Origin: Sarcocystis neurona
Lineage: Eukaryota > Apicomplexa > Conoidasida > Eucoccidiorida > Sarcocystidae
Assembly (NCBI GenBank): GCA_000727475.1
Contig: KL647288.1
Location: forward strand, 9,302,055-9,366,054
Length of the DNA stretch: 64,000 nucleotides
Reading direction: 5' to 3'
The notes below the pieces were generated by a model that searched no databases, had not been told where the DNA came from, and worked only from the letters and a program-made list of their open reading frames with translations. The position numbers and the translations under genes are program-made. Shown here piece after piece: positions 37,001 through 49,700 of this stretch (position 1 is its first letter; every line of letters begins with the position of its first letter).

Positions 37001-38331
37001 CGACACTATACGCACACACAAGTCTTCTTCGCAGGCAGTCTCCTTTCTCGACGGGCATAAGGAAACCACAGACATTCACGCATGCTCAGCAACAAGTAAA
37101 AAGGCAGGTACACTGGCACCCCTGCGCGCCACCAGTGGGTGTGTCCATCGACAGGTACCCCTGCGCGTACGTATAAATAGAGATACACAGAGACATACAC
37201 TCCCGACGCGTGCGTGACACTGATCCGCGCATCGACCGCGGACAACACCTCCATATCTGCCTGCATCCACACAGGTATACAAAGAGGTAGACTTATTATT
37301 GCCCGTCCCCTTCGTCCACAAGAGTCAGTATACAAGCGGCGGACCTTCTCCGCGCTGGTGCATCTCCACACGTCGAGACCTCTTCCCGCTCGCGTAGTGC
37401 AGCGACACACGCACACCGACTCCGACTGCCAAGTGCACACAGGGCAAACTGCCTGGTCACACGACCGCACCCGCGCTGCACAGAGAGCTCAGCGCCTTGC
37501 AGTGTTCGCGCTGCTGCTTCCTACGCGGTCCAGTCTGTGCAGAGACGTAGTAGTGAGCACGTATGCGGATGTCGGCTGCTCGTGTCGAGCGATAACTCTG
37601 CGTACGTGTGGAGTTGCCACAGATACACGTCTTCGTGTCGTCCCTCGTCTATGCGTGACTTTGCAGTCGTCTTCACAGAAGAGCGCGCCCCTCCCCGTCG
37701 AACGCGCAGACACAAACACGTGTACCGATGAACGGGGGTTCTGTACGGAGTAGGAGAGACAGAGGAAGACAGTATGTGCGCATACATCAGTATAGAGCGC
37801 TACATCCATATATTAGTCGTTACTTTCTGGGTATGTGTATATATGTATATACGTATGTATATAGGTGCCGGTAATACACATCCCTATAAGCGACGTGTTG
37901 TCTACGCGTCGACTTTCCTTCCATACGTAGACACACGCGTGCAGGAGCTGGTGGTCTGGTGCTGCTATATCCACGACTCCCTAATACGCAGCTGAAGGAG
38001 ACGACGTCTGAGCCGCATTCCCTTCGCTGTCTCTCTGCGTTTGCATGCGTCGACGGGCGCTGTTGATTGTCGCTGTGCACTGCAAGTGTTTACCTCCGAT
38101 AGTGCTCTCCTGATACTCGTAGAATTCATCTTTTGCGAAGCGCACCACGATGCAGCTCTTCCCCACACTTGTATCCCCCAGTAGGACGAGTTTGAAGTGC
38201 AAGGCCTTCTTTGCTGCTCCTCCGTCAGCGCCTGAAGCGCCTGTTGCTGCCGCGTAGAACGGCTGCTGCGATGCTGCTGACGCGCCTGCAGCAGCTGCCC
38301 CCCCCCCCACTGTGGTGCTGCCGCGCATCAT
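30962..38331 (-). CDS. RAB5: Rab5 small GTPase, complete, six exons
   Basis: Membrane-traffic switch of the early-endosome/endolysosomal system; apicomplexan Rab5 also helps sort proteins to secretory organelles. Exons: 38094-38331, 35528-35636, 34686-34801, 33650-33702, 32172-32265, 30962-31074. All junction phases agree and give 240 residues. A 46-residue Gly/Ala/Ser-rich leader precedes GDTSVGKS (P-loop, 52-59). Then come ESTIGAAF (switch I), WDTAGQER (99-106), the Rab5-typical [16 protein letters not shown] (159-162) and ETSAKT (187-192). The C-terminus CGCM fits geranylgeranylation of two cysteines. Residue 2 is Met, not Gly, so this is not the N-myristoylated Rab5B form. Start: the tandem MM at 38331; an in-frame ATG at 38424 is an alternative that would add 31 residues. 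Confidence 0.95.
32132..32181. repeat. 25-bp tandem duplication over the RAB5 exon 5 donor
   Basis: Two adjacent 25-bp units differing at one base. The unit at 32157-32181 contains the real exon-intron junction; the one at 32132-32156 carries an identical ATAG|GTAGCG donor 25 bp downstream in the intron. Confidence 0.93.
32172..32265 (-). CDS. RAB5: RAB5 exon 5
   Basis: It encodes [20 protein letters not shown] then [11 protein letters not shown]. Acceptor CTACAG|GAA; donor ATAG|GTAGCG, phase 1. The donor is copied 25 bp downstream by a tandem duplication. Confidence 0.94.
33650..33702 (-). CDS. RAB5: RAB5 exon 4 (53 bp)
   Basis: A small exon encoding [17 protein letters not shown] with the G4 motif NKED. 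Acceptor TACAG|CT; donor GCG|GTACGA, phase 0. Confidence 0.93.
34169..34189. repeat. (CA)n microsatellite
   Basis: About ten CA units in a RAB5 intron. Confidence 0.93.
34686..34801 (-). CDS. RAB5: RAB5 exon 3
   Basis: It encodes [20 protein letters not shown] then [18 protein letters not shown]. Acceptor CTGCAG|A; donor ATTG|GTACGT. Confidence 0.95.
35528..35636 (-). CDS. RAB5: RAB5 exon 2
   Basis: It encodes [20 protein letters not shown] then [15 protein letters not shown]. Acceptor CTGCAG|CT; donor TACAG|GTACGA. Confidence 0.95.
38094..38331 (-). CDS. RAB5: RAB5 exon 1
   Basis: It encodes residues 1-79: a low-complexity leader, then [19 protein letters not shown] and [13 protein letters not shown]. 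The donor is GGAG|GTAAAC, phase 1. Confidence 0.93.
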
Positions 38332-41300
38332 CGCAGGAGCAGCAACTGCAGCAGCCACACAGCCTTCTCCACGTATTTTTCTCCACGCCCACCGAGAAAG
38401 GAGAAGCAGCAGCAAGTGCAGCAACCCCGGCAGAAACAGCGCGACACACGAGTAAAAAGAAGACGGTGCAGCAGTACCAGCAACAGGAGGAGCGACGACA
38501 GCTTGAGATAACGAAAAAGACGAAGCGGAGCTCCAGAAGCACCATCAGCGGCAGCAGCAACACCACCGCCGCTCTCAGACGCCATATAGACTGTAGGGCT
38601 ACCCGCGACACCTCGACGTTCACCATTCAAAACAGTCCTCCACGCCTCCTGCATGGGAAGAAGACAGACCCGTCCGTTCCTTGCTGCGCGGGACGCCTCT
38701 TTCTGCGATTCATAACGTCTGTCAGGTTAGCACTGGCCTACCTCCTGCGAGTTTCTGGTCAAGGTGCCTGCTGTTGCGGCTCGGTTAACGGTGCTTGTAC
38801 ACTCGGTTGTCCTGCTGTCGGTGCTTTGTCCCTGCTGCTGCTGCTGTTGCAGCTTTACAGTCTGCTGCGGTGCTGCTGTCGCTCTTCGCTGCTAAAATAC
38901 GCAGAACGAATGTAGTTGTGGCTATTCCAGTGCTGCACCACCGCTACTACTACATTAATGCCGCTCACGGACCTGCCTTTGCTGCCGTTGGTAGCGCTGC
39001 TGCTTTTGCTACTGTTGTCCAGCCGCTTGACGCGCACGGGAATGCTTGCTGCAAGAGCAGACGTTGAACTGCAGTCGCGTGGCTGCCAAACTCCAAGAAA
39101 CCAGGTGTGGACAGTCGACCACTGCACTCGATTCTGTGTGTTGCTGTCGCTGCTGGTCCTCGGCAGCGCCCCCTTCGTGGAGACCACTGCGGTACACACC
39201 TCCTCCTGCTCACAGCGTTGCTTCCTGCTGAACGTGGCCCAGTAGAAGCGGCGACGGCAATCATGCAGTGCCAGTAACCAGGAAACGAGTTGGCAGCGAA
39301 AAGGCAGCAGCACAGCAGTAACACCGGAGCAGCAGTTTCACAAATGGCAGCAGCAGCTGCTGCAGCGCACACGGCAGCAGTACGAGAATGGAAACAGCGG
39401 CGGCACCGGCAGGGTCGAGGACAGCAGCAGTAACAGTGCCACTAATCCAAGCACAGGAGAGAAATGCAACAACGATTGCCGCAACAGCGGAAGTGGCCGC
39501 AGAATGTCGGCTGCAGCAGCAGCGGCAGCTGGGAGAGATGTTGAAAGAACTGCGGACGGTGGGTACGGACGAGAGACAGGTCTGCTACAACGCGAATGGT
39601 ACGGAACGGTGAGACATGTAAAGGAGTACGACGAAGAAAAAAAGGCGAGAGAAGGAAACCTCTGCAAAGAGTAAGAAGCGAGGGACAGTCACAGCGGCTG
39701 TGGCACTTTCTGCGGAGACACCCGACGTATCTTACAACAAATAAACGCTGTGTCGACTGCTGTCCGGCACCCGCTGCTGCCCATGCTGGCGGAGACCCCC
39801 CAGCAGCCGCGACAGAGTTCCTGTTGCTCCTACGAAACAAAGTAAAAAAAGACAGTTGAGCCCCGTCCTGTGCAAAAATGGGAATTTCTTCGATACTTTT
39901 CATACTCACTGGGGTCTACGTTACCACTACCAACAGCAGCAGCACGGCTGCGCGAGGCGGCCTGCACCAGCTGCTACGACTGCCGCGCTTACTTTACTGC
40001 CTCCAGCGCACTGGCGTTGCAGCAGCCGGACCACCAGCAGCAAGACCTGCAGCTGCAGCGTTTTAGACAGTAGCACTCCGCTAGTTGAAACTGGTGAGCG
40101 CCTGGCAACTGCAATTGCCGCTGCAGTTGTCCTGGTCTTGCACCGCTGCTGCTATTGCAGCAGTGCTCGTCCGTGTGCAGTGTCCACAGTGCTGAGTCAC
40201 TGGCGGCCTCTGCGGCTCCTGCTGTTCAATCCTTACAACGACGCTGCAAAAATTGAGGCATGGGCGAGTTCTGCAGGTGCTGCTGCTTCTTGTTGAAGTG
40301 GCTGCTCCTTCCACGCTTCTACCAAAGCGGCAGCAGTAGTAATCTTCCAGGATTGTGCAGGAGCACGTGTGGAATCTACGAATAGGCTGGTAGGGTTTTA
40401 ACAAGAGCGTGCGTTGCAATGTCTTCCAGACCCCGCCTGGAGGGCCACTTGCCTCCCCTCCAGTTCGTGCTGACGCATGCTGCGGCAGCCACAGCAAGAG
40501 AAAGCTCTGTTGTGTGCAAATGTAGCTCCCCACTGACGCCTATTACTCCCCCTCTTCCTGCCAGCCGTGCTTTTTCCCGTGAACAGGCCTCTTTTCTGTT
40601 GGCGCTGCTCGTGTGTCCGAGGAGGGCTGTTGCTCTCTCGTGTCGCTGCTGCTCCGCGCCGAGGCTGCTGCGGCTGCTGCCTGGGGCTGCTTCCTGCGCC
40701 TCCGCCTACAAGTACCTCAGTTAGCTGCACGTGCTGCCCTCTCACTTCTCTTCTCCCCTGTTTTCTCGCGAATCTGTACTTTCAGGTTGCTTTCCGTTGC
40801 AACTCGCTTGTCCTGCTGCTGCCGCCATGCACTGCCGCTGCTGCGGGTTTGCCGGGGAACTGGTGCTGGATGTGAGAATATTCTTCGAGTATACTTCAAT
40901 GCACAAACTTGTAGTAGCTGTTATGGAATAACAAGGTGGGTCCTCTAGAGTGTCGACGAGATGGACGTCGCATTGCTACGAGTCAGGTACACGAATGATG
41001 CAGGAGCGTACACTGCGTGCGCCGGACGTTTCTCTACACCGTATACCTGCTGTTTCGGTGGCTATCGCTGAGGGGTACCGCGCCCGTTGCATCTCATGCA
41101 GTCGAGACAGCTACCTCAAGCACACGGGGTAGCCGTACATAGGGGGACAGAGAGAATACGAGAGTGAAATATCTACGTGTATGTATGTGTAACTGTGAGT
41201 GTAGCTACGCTGGCGCGCACCCTGAAGTCCGCGCTGCTCCCGTTCTACAGGCGTGTTCCAAACCTACAAGCGAGCTGGCGAGGACGGACACGTGATCCTC

Positions 41301-43650
41301 CGTAACGCAAGGCAGCAGTCGTAAAGAGCAGAGTCACTAGTGCAAACACATGTGTTTTGCGTTAAGAGACCGCATAGCAGCAGCATCGTGTGTGGCACAC
41401 TGTATGTAGAAAACATATGTATTAGTACCGGAGCAACGAGATCGTGTACAATCTGCGACAAATCTTGGACCGGCACATACGGACATCAACCACAATGCGG
41501 GGATCATCTCCGTAACAAACCTAGCGGTATCCGTGTTACGAATATCGTTGCGTAGTCCACACACGTCTAAATTTGAATGAGGGCCTGCGCTGCAGTATAC
41601 CCGTTTAGGATCTCTCATCAAAATTTAGACATGACCGCCTTATTCAAGCAGGCGTGCATCTATTCACATGTACATTCGGCGGTACAGGCAAGATGCGATC
41701 CGCACGCGTAAAGCCGCCTTTTGTATGTACCCACAGACCTTAGATCTACGTGGTTAGACGCTCACCAGCTAGAACGGTTACTCGTAAGCTGAAGCGTACA
41801 TGAACCGCACACGAAACCGCGGTGAACAGGCACCTGGTCCACACTTCTGCGCCCGCGCAACCCCCAACCAGACGAAGAAGAACTATACGCTAACCGCGTC
41901 GTCGTCTGCAGCACTGAAGGCTCGCGATGCCTCCCGTATTAAGCTGTCTATGATGCAGAGACACTGGTTTTGTGTAATCGCACACGGAGATGTAGCGTCT
42001 CCACGCACACTACGTGTTTACATCTACTTTCTCTGACGACGTGTTACGTAACTCCGCACAGCGCAGGACCCACAACGACGAGGGTGCATCGGATACGGTC
42101 TATGGCCGCCGACTCAAATGGCTACTGCTACTGTATCAACGTGTAGCGATTCGTGCTTGTCTTGCCCGTAATTATATAAATATACTATACACATTTATAT
42201 ATATATATATATATCTGTACTGATACGGATATACACCGACTATCAAAAAAAGCCCATGTGGGGCACGCCTGCGTCTCGACGGGGAAAGGCTTTAACCACG
42301 GAGTGAAGAATTCGTGACAGGCTACGCTTTCAGCAGCCGCAGCAGCAGCTGATTAATGAGGTTCTACCGGGCAGCGCTTCCGACAGATCTCCCGACGCGG
42401 CGGACGGGTAACGAACACAATACGGATTAATGTGAGTACCCTGGGCAGTAGCCACAAGCTCACTTCCTTTACTGCTAACCGACCTCTCGTTCTTTGAGAC
42501 GCGACAACAGATATTCGACAAGGCAGACAACGTTTTACGGAATAACACGTACTACAACGAGAGTCAGCGCTTGCACTGTTTCTGACAGCAGTAGCACATA
42601 GAGACCACACTGCAGACGTAAACATATCCACAAGAGACACTGTGTCCATACGTTCCGATACTCCACACGTGCTTGTATGCGGTTGCCAAGCACACGGAAA
42701 ACGGCTGCCAGACAAAAGTCAACATCCTGCATTATCAAACGCAAGCCGAGTGTTTCATACAGCACGCTGCAATTTCACACTCGCTCGGGTGCGCACACCC
42801 CCACGCCGTTTCTCTGCTGCTACAATGCTGCTGTAGCGGCTGGTGGTGGCACCGTGATACAGTCGCGGTTCTCGCACGCAACGCAGCCGCATAGGTCGCC
42901 GGTAACAACTCCAGGCATGCGACAGACACGTACTTCACCGCAACGGGAACACAAACCTACAAAACGAGGAAGACTAATCAACACAAAACACTACGTACCG
43001 GTGCTGGTGCGGATAACATACACGTACAAGTGTACGCGAGAACAGAGGAGAGGCCAGCGAGAACTACCGCTGCCGCTGCTGCTGCAGCTGCTGCGCCCCG
43101 CTTTGCCCTAAACATGTGTGCGCCACCGACTGGAAGAGCTTCTCCACCTCTGGCGCTGCTGACACAAACAAACAGCTCCAAAACGCGAACCTGCATAACC
43201 CAAAACATTCACAACATTCACACCTTTTCTCGACACAGTACAGCGCGCGGCTCGTCCCAACTACTTCTGCACGTATCTCGATCGCTCCCTGTGACTACGC
43301 AAGTTACCGTCTGTTCATGCCATCTCTCACTCTGCCACCCAGGCGCCTCAGCCCGCAAACAAACGCGTCGTCAACAGTCCTCCCTTGCGAGGAGGCTACA
43401 CAATGGTACCGGTGTACAAGTATATTGTCGCTGCTGAAGGAGAACAGCCCCTGCTGGAGCCTTGAACAAGACTGATACAACGCCGCTACTCCCACGGCAT
43501 CGCGCATGCAGGAATACAGCCAGCCATACCGACAAAGAGAACGAGAACGGCATGGCTTGCCTGCGTACGTGGCCAACACATCCGCGTACATATAAATATA
43601 TATATATATATCAAGAGAGGGACAGCTACACAGAGAGACAGACTCCTACT
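38332..43650. other. Intergenic region between NOT1 and RAB5
   Basis: This 5.3-kb stretch lies downstream of NOT1 and upstream of RAB5. From 38.4 to 40.9 kb it is dominated by CAG/CTG triplets that keep several frames open. From 40.9 to 43.5 kb it is more complex sequence with a (TA)n tract near 42200. I found no family-like protein. The RAB5 promoter should be here, but no motif can be assigned. Confidence 0.6.
42196..42214. repeat. (TA)n microsatellite
   Basis: Short TA run in the NOT1-RAB5 intergenic region. Confidence 0.88.
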
Positions 43651-43729
43651 CTACATACGAGCGCAGCATACAAAATGGTCAAAATGCTCGGCAGACTGTA
43701 CCAAATGTTCCAGGAAGCGTGCCCGGCCA
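43651..43729 (-). CDS. NOT1: NOT1 last exon: divergent C-terminal tail
   Basis: After GTGCAG|T, the codon begun in exon 12 is completed as Arg and the tail reads GRARFLEHLVQSAEHFDHFV then CCARM and a TAG stop. It aligns loosely with the animal C-terminus (KFWNHEFVHCAPEIEKLF), giving the expected helix and stop. Confidence 0.75.
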
Positions 43730-46700
43730 CTGCACGTGCTCACTGTGAGAGGTTCACCTATGCTGCTGAAGGCGATAAGCAGGATAGAACCGGCGTTCAA
43801 CGAACGACACTTCGGCTTCATCTCCCTCACATTTTGTAAAACTGTACATTGAAAATCCGGCAAATAATGTCATACTGGTGTATCGGGCACAACAACCAAC
43901 CGCACCTCACCTGTGTCAGGCCACGTACCTCTCCGTGTACGCAAACGCGTATGCATCCGCAAGCAGACCGACAGGCGGCCCTTCGTGTGTTCACCTATAG
44001 ACAATATCAATATTCGTTTATGATATCTATTTGTAGAGATACACCTACATACGTGTGTATACTGAAAACTCGGTATATCTCTACATCTGTCTCCATGTGC
44101 TTCTTACAGAGAGATCCTGCTGTTTAAACGTATGCCCAGGAAAAACGATGTTTCTCAGAGCCGATGTTGCAGCTCTCGGAAGCAGCAGCAACAGCACACC
44201 CCTGTGTGCCCCTGGATAGTGGCACCACCGCGTCAGCTTGAATATTAGTATCACAGAAAACGTAACAAGAAGCCCCGCCCCTTGGCAGACTTTGTGCGCG
44301 CATGTGTGTGTATGTGCCTGTTGTTTTCTGTGTTTGTGCGCGCACCGCGGATTTTTGATGAGTTCAATGAAGGTGATGAGCAGTCCCCAGGGATGGGGGC
44401 GATGGACGATTAGTCTTTCGAGGAGCACGCGAGTGATCTGCTCCTGAACCAGTTCTTCTTTCGACTCGCTGAAGAGCCAGAGCAGGAGATTCGAGAAGAA
44501 ATGCGTATGCGCGTTTGGATAGCGGAGGTGGTTCGCGATTGCAGACATGAGCAGGTAGCGGCCTTCCATATCGAGTTCCTTGGCGAGATACAAAATAATT
44601 TCAAGTGCCGGGCTCAGCATGGCGCCGCCTTCAGGACCAAGCCCGTTGCTATTGCCGCTAATATCCCCGCCCGAAAGCACGTGGTACATCGAATTGCAGC
44701 CGTACCCGACGCTGCTGCTGTCCGCGCCGTAGCCGCCTGCGCTCCCACTCCCCCCTCCCCGTTCACCCGCAGCAGCCCCTCCGTTGCTGCTGCTGCAGCT
44801 CCCGTCCAACGCAGGCGGCAGCGGCCCTGGTGGCAGCACCGCGCTGCTGATGCTGCCGCAGCTGCGGGGGTCGTGCTCAGGCACGCTAGTTGCGACGTAC
44901 AGCAGGAAGGCATTAAAAAGTGGCACGTCATATTTGGTGCCGCGCTTCAGCGCTTCAGCTTTGCACGGCAGCAGCAGCTTCTTTCGAATGCGGGGCAGCA
45001 GTGTGGGGTCTCGCGATTGCCAGTACATGTCTACGTCACCTTTCAGCAGCTGCTGCTTCTGCCGCTGGTGCAGCAGCAGCACAGAGTAGAAGGAATGCGT
45101 CAGCAGCAGCCGCGGGACTATCTTCACCTCAGGCAGCAGGTCCACCCGCAGGTTCGGAAGGAACGGATCGGGCAGCCGCATGTTGCGAGGGAAAGCGGAC
45201 AAAATCACGTTGCGCAGCTGCACACAATTCAGCGGCAGCACGCTGCAGCAGTCAACATACGTCTCGCACAGATACTCCGGGAAGTCGTGCAGCAGCACGA
45301 GCAGCACTCGAAGGGTGCCTTTGTACAGCTGTCGGACGCTATCCGACAAAGAGACGGTCGCCAAAAATGGGTGAATAAACTCAAAATGGAGCAGCAACAG
45401 CTTGTGCAGGGCTACCCAGCCGCTCCGCGGATTGCCTCGCATACCGCTCGGCCCCCGCAGCAGCAGCGGCAAAAACGTCCGATGGCCGACCAGTTCCAGC
45501 CACGCGAAGGCAAATGCGGGCAGGCGCATCGGGCATAGCAGTGCCAGATGGTCAGCGAAGGAAAGGATGGACTGCTGCAGCAGCAGCTGCTGCTGTGCTA
45601 CTGCTGCTGCCGTGTCTGCTGCTCCTCCGTCCGCTCCACCTCCTCGAGGAGAGGACACCCCGGCGCCCGCAGTAGCGTTTTCCCCATCACTGCCGCTGCT
45701 GCCCTGTTGCTGCTGCTGTTGCGACCCGCCTGATCCTCCTGCAGCACTGCCAGCAGCACCAGCGGCCCCACCACCGCCGGCTGTAGCTGCTGCGCCCGAC
45801 GATGCCAACGGGAATGCAGCAGGAGAAGTCACCTCCAGCAAAATCGACAGAAGCAGTCGGAAATACGGCCGCTGGTTAAAGCTGCTACCCAGCGCCTCCG
45901 CCTGCATGTGCATATGGCGACACAGAACTCCTAGTGCTCGCTGTAAAATCAAAACCGGCGAAACCTGTTGCGGGTCCACGAACCGCATCATTGCCGCAAT
46001 CATCTTGGCTAGCGAGTCAAGCGGAACAACATCTAACGGAGCCTCTGTCTCTTCCGGAGGCGTTTCCATTGCGGCTAATGCCTCGGCTGACATCGTTGGA
46101 TCCACCGCCAGTACACCCGCAGTCTGCTGTTGCAGCTGCTCTCCTCCTCTCGCATCCGTATCGGCGGCTTCAGGTGCCGCGCCTGTGCTTCGTGCTTGGT
46201 GCTCCTGCTGCTGCTTGGTCTCCTGCTGCTCCTGTGCACCGTCGTCGGTCTTCAGCTGGCCGCCGCTCTCTGCCGTCCCGCTCTTCCCTTTGTCTTCTGT
46301 GCTGGTCTTCTTGCCCGCTACAGGAGCGCCCCAGTGCCCCGCAGCTGGTTTCTGGCTCGCGCCTGCGCCGGTGCCGCTGCTGCTGCTTGACAACGATGAG
46401 TCGGTGCGCTGGCCTTCGTTCGTGCTACTGCTGCTCAGTTCTCCAGGACCAATTTTGTCCATAAATGTAGGCGCAGCCTCTCCCCCCTCTTCGCATGTCT
46501 CGCTCTCCACCTTCGCCTGCTGCTGCTGTCGCGGGGTCCGCTCCCCTGTGTTGCTACTGCTGCTGCGGTTCTTGCTGTGAGGCGTGGACACGCCTTTTCC
46601 CCCCGCACAACTGTCGCAGGCGGCACCCAGCGTTTTCGTTGCCTCAGCCGCAGACGACGACGCACAGTCCTTACCTACTGCAGCTGCCGCTGACTGTTGT

Positions 46701-49700
46701 TTGCTGCCGCTGTTACCGTTTCTAGCCGCCTGCACTCGGAGCATGACGGTGGCCTTCTCCACCGCCACGTCCACACAACCAGCGAAGAAGCGGTCGGTGT
46801 CCTCATCCATGCGCAGCAGGCCTTGCTGTGAAACCTTCTGGAAGAACATGGCTCGATGCAGCGACGCATTCTCCTCTCCCCAGGCTGCGCTGCCGCACGG
46901 TTGCTGCTGTCCCCCAGCCGTGCCGCTTCCTGCTGCTGCTCCTCCTACTGCTCCTCCTCCCTCCGACGTGCCCATCAGCCGTCGGTGCACGAAAAGATTT
47001 GTCCCCTGCGTCGTAGGTTGCTGCTGTTGCGTCCCGGGAGTCATCCAGGAGAAGCCGCCGCCCCCCCCTCCTGCGGTTCCTCCTCCTCCTCCGCCTGCTG
47101 CTGCTGCTGCCCCAACGACGCTCAGAGTCGCCGGCACTGTACAAAGGCGAATCCAGTCCTCGAAAATGCGGCGCACGAGCCGCTGAGTCTCTACGGAAAT
47201 CTCCGGCAGCACCGCCAAACACCGCACCTTGACCGGGTACGCAGGCACGCAGTAGTCTTCCATCAGCTGCGTGAGCGTAGTCAAGTACGGAAGCCCGTCC
47301 TGCAGCACGTCCACGGACGCACCGACACACAGCAAAGGCCCGCGTGCCCACGCACAGCGACAAGACCCCGGGCCGCTTCAAGCGGCTACACAATCAGCCG
47401 CGTCATTTCTTCGTGAGATGCTGCAGACACGTCTTTCTCACTTGTAATTGCAAGGATGCACTCGACTCTGCGCGCGCAATCCGTACCCATGTACGCACGC
47501 ACGAAGCAGAAGCAAGCGCCACCATCAAAGGACTGTCATTTGCCACACCTCGAGGAAACTTCGGTTGCCAAGAACACGCGCTTGCAAGGAACACTGCGCC
47601 TCCTAGACGGATTATACAAAGTTGTGTCTGCCATTGCTGTCCCGCTGTTACACACACATGTGCTACTGCTGCCCTGTTGTCCTGCTGTATGTTTGAGCTG
47701 TACCTGCAGTCCATCGCGCAACACTACCTTTTTGCGCTACAGGGTCACTGCTACTACAGGGCGGCACGTGAGCTCTGCACCGCCCTAGTCCATACCACCG
47801 CTCGCAGAAATACATATACAACTGTTCGGCATCGGAGTCATCATCCGCCTGTTCGTCTTTACTTGCTTCGCAAGTGGGAAAAATCAGACACAGACAGCAG
47901 AGGCAATGCAGGTACTGCAGAAAGCTACGGAACGTTGCATACGGAAGCGTAGGCAACCTGCGTCCATCCAGACGCATACCTGCGCAGATCACGACGCGCT
48001 CCCCGTCAACCCTGACAAACGTGAGGAGGAAATAGTGTTCTATCAGCTCGGTTGCAACTGGTTCTGAAACACAGACGTAATCACCAGTCAATGTACCCAA
48101 GGAAAGTATCCTGCTCATCCTCCTCCTGCAATGGGAGCTGCCGTCTTCTTATTCCTCTCCACCTCCGCCGCTACGCTGCTGCCTCTTACTCCTCTTTGTC
48201 AATCTCTCTACACGCGAGGATACATACACATACACACGTGCGTGCACACTCGTGCCACACACACATTCACACTGATTCCCCTGTAGACACAGGGGTACTT
48301 TCAAAGACTTATAAAACACAGAGGCGAACACAAGACAATTGCGCGATGTAGACTGTCAGGCTTCTGGAGACTAGAAATACCGGCGCTACAGCGCGCTTTC
48401 AAAACTTCACACATACTCGGAGTTATCCGACATCGCCCGGGAGCAAAGCAGGAGTCAGCATTACCTTATTTTCAGCAACTTCTCTTTGCTGGAAGGTTTC
48501 CAGGAGCTTGTCTCTAGCTTCGGTCAGGGAGAGGCACTGCCAGCCACGTAGTTGGACGACCCGCGGCGGGAGGGCGTCTGCCGCCGCGAGGGTTTTGAAC
48601 GTGTTCGGCAGCACGGCGGGGCTCACCGCATGCTGGTCCTGCAGCACCTTCAACAACACCAGAACGAATTCGACCACAGGAGCATTGCGCCCGCCCTCCA
48701 GATGACTAGCCAGCACTCCGTCAAAGGCAGAAAAATCTATCAGGCCGTACCGCATCAGACCTGCAGCTACAGCGACGTTGCTGCGCTTTGGTGGCAGCGT
48801 CGCGGAGGCGCACGAAATCGAAAGTACTTCTCCTGCCAGTTTCCCTACCACCTCGGACTCCCGCCGCAACGCCGCCAGCACCGCGAAAAAAACTTCCATG
48901 TAGAGGCCTGCGTGAAGAACACAGTAGCAACGCCACAGACAGACGCGGGCGAAGATGAAACCATCGGGCGGGGTGCAGCGCAAGTGATCAACAAGGAGGA
49001 CCGGGAACGCAGAGAAACGGGGTTGTCACGGGAAGAGCAGAAAATGCGGAAACAAATTCACGGCAAGGAACAAGGGGAGCACCAGGCGGCGGAGACAAGG
49101 AAACTTGCGAAGAAAACGGCAATGGAAAACGAACACACAACGTACAAGGGAGAGCAATGAGAGAGGCCGAGAAAAAAGAAGGAAAAAAAGACGGTTGCTC
49201 AGACCTCACCACAGCAGCGTCAAATTGATTCGATACGACTTGTAAGGATTGTTCGTTTGCTGCATCAGACAACTCGCCACCGAAGGCGGAAAACACGCGA
49301 GAGACCCAACAGCGCAGCAAGCTTCGAAGAAGAGATCCGGATGGGAAACACCAGACACAGAAACAGTAAGAGACAAAAAACACAGGGGAGTCTCGAAGAA
49401 CAAAAATACTGCTCCGAGGATAGAACGCACGACACACCAAAACAGCAGCGGCAGAAGCAGGAACCGGGGCTGCACACAACCTGGACGCAGTGTACGCAAG
49501 ACAGGCGGCTGTGAAGTCCCTTCGTTTGCATACTCTCGCGCATGCACAACACGTCCGCACTCTGAATACGCACCGTCCTATCTTCATGTAGAGGTACACG
49601 TACACATCCAAATATCTCTAAATGTAGATATGCGTATGAATATCACACATGAGTACACGTGTACGCGTTCGTTGTATACCCGGACCTGGACCGCAGGTGC

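Larger units (their letters stand above)
31075..38093. other. Introns of RAB5
   Basis: Five introns of about 1.1, 1.4, 1.0, 0.7 and 2.5 kb. Those at 31075-32171 and 32266-33649 are complex sequence. The others carry CA and TATACA repeats (e.g. 34169-34189) and CAG tracts (34790-35250, 35640-36040). No other gene found inside them. Confidence 0.6.

Noticed and set aside
44501..46580. Plus-strand open frames of 345 and 392 codons
   Set aside because: They lie exactly opposite the NOT1 coding exon; CAG/CTG-rich codons leave the antisense frames free of stops. No homology in the plus-strand translation.
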